NCBI GenBank assembly: GCA_045536425.1
Contig: JAZSNN010000033.1
Coordinates: 1 to 14,491 of the forward strand
From: UBA11540 sp045536425
GTDB taxonomy: Bacteria > Bacillota > Clostridia > Oscillospirales > Ruminococcaceae
DNA length: 14,491 nt
Reading direction: 5' to 3'
Part shown: positions 11,882 to 14,491 of the stretch, one piece after another
Layout: each line of letters begins with the position of its first letter
Position numbering within the stretch: the first letter of the stretch is position 1
Notes under the pieces: generated by a model
What the model saw: only the letters and a program-made list of their open reading frames with translations
Database searches by the model: none
What the model was told of the DNA's origin: nothing
Translations under genes and position numbers: made by a program

Positions 11882-13705
11882 TTATGCCTTTAGTTTTGCG
11901 TTTGCCTTTGCTCTCAGGTCGTTGTTGAGGATTCTCTTTCTGATTCTGAGGTTTGTGGGAGTTACCTCCAAAAGCTCGTCTTCGCCAAGGAATTCGATAC
12001 ACTGCTCAAGGCTCAAACGCTTTGGCGGAATGAGTCTGAGCGCCTCGTCACTTCCCGAAGCACGCATATTGGTGATATGCTTCTTCTTGCAGACGTTAAC
12101 GTTGAGGTCGTCGGATTTCGGCGAAACACCGACAACCATACCCTCGTAAACGGGAGTACCGGGAGTGATGAAAAGGTCGCCGCGCTCCTGCGCATTGAAC
12201 AGACCGTAGGTTACAGCCTCACCTGTTTCAAATGCAACGAGTGAGCCACAAGCACGACGGGAAATATCTCCCTTGTAGGGCTGATAACCGTCGAACAGGG
12301 TGTTGAGTATACCCTCACCCTTGGTGTCTGTCAAAAATTCGTTTCTATATCCGAAAAGTCCTCTTGAGGGGATGATGAACTCGAGTCTCATTCTGCTTCC
12401 CTGAGGATGCATCTCGGTCATCTCAGCCTTTCTCAGACCCATCTTCTCCATGATAGAACCTACGCACTCTTCGGGAGCGTCGATAACGAGCTTCTCCATA
12501 GGCTCGTGCATAACACCGTCGATTTCTTTAAAGAGCACCTTTGGTGTGCTTACCTGAAATTCATAGCCCTCACGGCGCATGGTCTCGATAAGGATGGAAA
12601 GATGCATCTCTCCGCGTCCGCTGACCTTAAAGCTCTCGGTGGTTTCGGTGTCAGCAACTCTGAGCGAAACGTCCTTGAGAAGCTCTTTGTAGAGTCTGTC
12701 ACGCAGATGTCTTGAGGTTACAAACTTGCCCTCGCGTCCTGCAAAGGGACTGTCGTTTACCGAGAAGGTCATCTCAACAGTGGGCTCGGAAATCTTTACA
12801 AAGGGGAGAGGCTCGGGAGTGTCGACAGCTGTGATGGTGTTGCCGATGGTTATGTTTTCAATACCCGAGAAGCACACAATGTCACCGATAGTTGCACTCT
12901 CACACGGAACACGCTTCAAGCCCTCGATTTGATAGAGATTTACAAGTCTTGCCTTGTAGCTTGTTTCGGGCTTGTGGTAGTCGCAGACAGCAACCTCCAT
13001 ATTAGCCTTTATCGACCCGCGCTCAACTCTGCCGATACCGATTCTACCAACGTATTCGTTGTAGTCGATGGAGGAAACGAGAAGCTGTGTAGAGCCTGTC
13101 TCATCTCCCTCGGGAGCGGGGATATAGTTTAGGATAGACTCGAACAAAGGCTTCATATCCTCACCCTTGATGTCGGGGGAGTAGGAAGCAGTTCCGTCAC
13201 GGCCCGAGCAGAAGATAACGGGGCTGTCGAGCTGTTCCTCGGTAGCATCGAGGTCGAGAAGAAGCTCCAAAACCTCATCGCTGATTTCATATACTCTTGC
13301 GTCGGGACGGTCGATTTTGTTTACTACGATAATAATTCTGTGACCGAGCTCGAGTGCCTTTGAAAGAACGAATCTCGTCTGAGGCATAGGTCCTTCTGCG
13401 GCATCAACCAACAAAAGTACACCGTCAACCATCTTGAGAATACGCTCAACCTCACCGCCGAAATCTGCGTGTCCGGGGGTGTCGATAATGTTAATTTTAA
13501 CTCCGTTGTAATAAGCGGCAGTGTTCTTGGCAAGGATAGTAATACCTCTTTCTCTCTCGAGGTCACCGTTGTCCATAACTCTGTCTTCAACTACCTGATT
13601 TTCTCTGAAAGCACCGCCCTGCTTGAGCATCTGGTCGACCAAGGTCGTCTTTCCGTGGTCAACGTGGGCGATTATGGCTACGTTTCTAAGATTGTCTCTT
13701 TTCAT
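11882..13705 (-). CDS. typA: TypA/BipA translational GTPase
   Basis: A 607-aa ribosome-associated GTPase of the EF-G/LepA superfamily, close to the usual TypA length. GTPase motifs: G1 A-H-V-D-H-G-K-T-T (13-21), G2 R-G-I-T-I (53-57), G3 D-T-P-G-H (75-79), G4 N-K-I-D (129-132) and G5 in C-S-G-R-D (166-170). EF-G-like domains II, III and V follow, then the TypA-specific C-terminus, which includes a lysine-rich loop (V-C-K-K-K-H) and the R-I-R-K-R end. TypA binds the ribosome in place of EF-G or EF-4 and supports 50S assembly and growth under cold or stress. The ATG at 13705 is preferred to a GTG at 13714, which would sit on top of the GAGGAA ribosome site. Monocistronic, with its own promoter and terminator. 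Confidence 0.97.
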   Translation of the reverse strand: MKRDNLRNVAIIAHVDHGKTTLVDQMLKQGGAFRENQVVEDRVMDNGDLERERGITILAKNTAAYYNGVKINIIDTPGHADFGGEVERILKMVDGVLLLVDAAEGPMPQTRFVLSKALELGHRIIIVVNKIDRPDARVYEISDEVLELLLDLDATEEQLDSPVIFCSGRDGTASYSPDIKGEDMKPLFESILNYIPAPEGDETGSTQLLVSSIDYNEYVGRIGIGRVERGSIKANMEVAVCDYHKPETSYKARLVNLYQIEGLKRVPCESATIGDIVCFSGIENITIGNTITAVDTPEPLPFVKISEPTVEMTFSVNDSPFAGREGKFVTSRHLRDRLYKELLKDVSLRVADTETTESFKVSGRGEMHLSILIETMRREGYEFQVSTPKVLFKEIDGVMHEPMEKLVIDAPEECVGSIMEKMGLRKAEMTEMHPQGSRMRLEFIIPSRGLFGYRNEFLTDTKGEGILNTLFDGYQPYKGDISRRACGSLVAFETGEAVTYGLFNAQERGDLFITPGTPVYEGMVVGVSPKSDDLNVNVCKKKHITNMRASGSDEALRLIPPKRLSLEQCIEFLGEDELLEVTPTNLRIRKRILNNDLRAKANAKLKA

Positions 13706-13738
13706 AAACCGCACTTCCTCATTTTAAACTACCCGAAT

Positions 13739-13767
13739 ATTATACTACAAAAAAATCGAATATTCCA
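13739..13767 (-). promoter_or_regulatory. Promoter of typA
   Basis: On the minus strand a perfect TATAAT (13739-13744) lies 17 bp from a weak -35 (TGGAAT, 13762-13767). The start site would leave a leader of roughly 25 nt before the ATG. The -10 is convincing, the -35 less so. Confidence 0.6.
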
Positions 13768-13851
13768 TAATTTTCGATAAAAATTCTGTTTGGCATAAAA
13801 ACCCACTCGCAAAAAAACACAGATTAGGCAAAATGTTACAAATAAATCCGA

Positions 13852-13880
13852 TTGACATAACGGCTTTTGCGGGGTAAAAT
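13852..13880 (+). promoter_or_regulatory. SigA promoter of the DUF1292 gene
   Basis: A consensus TTGACA (13852-13857) and TAAAAT (13875-13880) separated by 17 bp, with GGAGG 18 nt after the -10 box and the start codon at 13911. The leader is very short. It is divergent from the typA promoter. Confidence 0.88.
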
Positions 13881-13910
13881 ATAAACAGAAACTAAAACGG
13901 AGGCAAAAAT

Positions 13911-14231
13911 ATGACAGATAAGCTTGATAATATCAACGAAGAAGAATTTGGCACCGACCTTATAACACTTGTTGACGATGACGGAAACGAACACGAGTTT
14001 GAGTTTCTCGACAGCATCGAGATGGAAGATGGCGGACGCTACGTAGCACTCGTGCCCACATTTTCCGACCCCGAAGCAGCTTTGCAGGATAGCGCAGAGC
14101 TCGTAATTCTCGAGGTTATCGAGGAGAACGGCGAGGAGTTTCTCGAGCCCATACAGGACGAGGATACCTTCAACGAGGTTTCTGCAGTGTTCGTAGAAAG
14201 ACTTTCCGAAGAATACGAAATCGAAGACTAA
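13911..14231 (+). CDS. DUF1292 (YrzB-like) small acidic protein
   Basis: A 106-aa, strongly acidic protein. It fits the DUF1292/YrzB family by the E-F-G-T-D-L-I-T-L-V-D-D-D-G-N-E-H-E-F start, the Y-V-A-L-V-P segment in the middle (about 44-49), the I-L-E-V segment and the D-x-x-x-F-N-E-V end. The fold is likely a small beta-rich domain and the biochemical role is unknown. In many Firmicutes yrzB sits in the alaS-yrzL-yrrK cluster; here it stands alone behind a strong promoter, with a structured RNA 50 nt downstream. GGAGG is placed 7 nt before the ATG. Only a weak ATAC/GTAT stem with a T-run (14252-14268) could end its transcript before the RNA gene. Confidence 0.9.
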   Translation: MTDKLDNINEEEFGTDLITLVDDDGNEHEFEFLDSIEMEDGGRYVALVPTFSDPEAALQDSAELVILEVIEENGEEFLEPIQDEDTFNEVSAVFVERLSEEYEIED

Positions 14232-14243
14232 AAATCTTCCTGC

Positions 14244-14274
14244 CTGATGCGATACGCTCGGTATTTTTTATAAT
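14244..14274 (+). promoter_or_regulatory. Promoter of the 6S-like RNA
   Basis: A perfect TATAAT (14269-14274) is placed 7 nt before the expected 5' end of the RNA. The best -35 is weak (CTGATG at 14244-14249, 19-bp spacing). The same stretch contains the small ATAC/GTAT stem and T-run at 14252-14268. Confidence 0.55.
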
Positions 14275-14280
14275 CCAACA

Positions 14281-14425
14281 CTTATAAAAAAGGGAGTCCG
14301 GCTCTTGTAGCGGGATTGCAGACCTCCCGTGCCTGCACGGACGAAGGGAGCGCGAAACTCAAGGAGGACACCCACCTGCTTTGAGGCGGGTTTTAAAGCT
14401 ACTGACAACGGTCAAGGCGGGAATT
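14281..14425 (+). ncRNA. ssrS: Probable 6S RNA
   Basis: A non-coding, highly structured stretch with its own -10 box and intrinsic terminator. Outer stems pair across the whole element: CCG (14298-14300) with CGG (14409-14411), then, after a symmetric 6-nt internal loop, GTAGC (14307-14311) with GCTAC (14398-14402). Inside are CTCCC (14324-14328) with GGGAG (14346-14350), a GTG/CAC hairpin, and a CCCACC...GGCGGG hairpin (14371-14390). A long rod with an open centre and a short hairpin in the 3' half of the bubble is the layout of 6S RNA, which mimics an open promoter and binds SigA-RNA polymerase. The C-A-C-C-C-A-C-C-T...G-G-G-T-T-T-T block looks like clostridial 6S. The call is by pattern, not by a covariance search. 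Confidence 0.65.
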
Positions 14426-14430
14426 AAAAA

Positions 14431-14461
14431 CGGAGAACCCAAATTTCGGTTCGCCGCTTTT
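14431..14461 (+). terminator. Intrinsic terminator of the 6S-like RNA
   Basis: CGG-A-GAACC pairs with GGTTC-G-CCG (one A/G mismatch) around an 8-nt AT-rich loop, followed by C and a T-run. It ends the structured RNA. The remaining 30 nt of the window are AT-rich with no feature seen. Confidence 0.8.
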
Positions 14462-14491
14462 AATATTTTACAAAAACATTTTATAGTTTTT

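Noticed and set aside
13755..13778. Inverted repeat ATCGAA-N12-TTCGAT around the typA -35 region
   Set aside because: The short AT-rich arms with a long spacer are likely by chance, and no regulator gene is nearby.
14252..14268. ATAC/GTAT hairpin with T-run after the DUF1292 gene
   Set aside because: A 4-bp AT-rich stem is too weak to call a terminator with confidence, and it overlaps the promoter of the RNA gene.

Overview
The window looks like the chromosome of a spore-forming member of the Clostridia, plausibly from the Oscillospirales/Ruminococcaceae side. The signs are a SpoIVB serine peptidase, a DegV (FakB-type) fatty-acid-binding protein, a YrzB/DUF1292 protein, strong GGAGG-type ribosome binding sites, frequent TTG/GTG start codons and canonical TTGACA-17-TATAAT promoters. 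No phage, insertion sequence, CRISPR array, tRNA or rRNA was seen. The taxonomic placement is inference from gene content.

Left part, minus strand (1-5511). Positions 1-137 hold no gene but are dense in hairpins, including a 70-nt nested fold and the terminator of the next operon. A four-gene operon is transcribed leftward from a promoter at about 3500: a MarR regulator, a DegV/FakB fatty-acid-binding protein, an alcohol-acetyltransferase-like acyltransferase, and a zinc-ribbon six-helix membrane protein (DUF6320 type). Its promoter is bracketed by two near-identical palindromes, so the MarR protein probably represses its own lipid-related operon. Upstream lies a two-gene unit, a 68-aa Xre/Cro-type regulator and a four-helix membrane protein, with its own promoter, palindromic operator and terminator. 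Further upstream is a spoIVB-family sporulation peptidase with its own terminator. It has neither spo0A downstream nor recN upstream within the window.

Middle, plus strand (5698-10670). A perfect promoter with a palindromic operator drives a second MarR regulator, two overlapping ABC exporter half-transporters and a short-chain dehydrogenase. The first ABC subunit has a degenerate ATPase site (Asp for the catalytic Glu, Gln for the switch His) and the second is canonical. Together they should form a heterodimeric drug or lipid exporter of the EfrAB/BmrCD/TM287-288 type. A bidirectional terminator closes this operon and that of the converging HD-domain gene.

Right part (10676-14491). An HD-domain hydrolase (minus) and a ferritin-like di-iron protein (plus) diverge from a 96-bp spacer. 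typA/bipA (minus) converges on the ferritin-like gene, and the typA terminator is built into the last codons of that gene. A strong promoter then drives a small acidic DUF1292 protein. It is followed by a structured RNA with its own TATAAT box and intrinsic terminator, most likely 6S RNA.

The least understood pieces are the MarR/FakB/acyltransferase/DUF6320 operon and the hairpin element at the left end.
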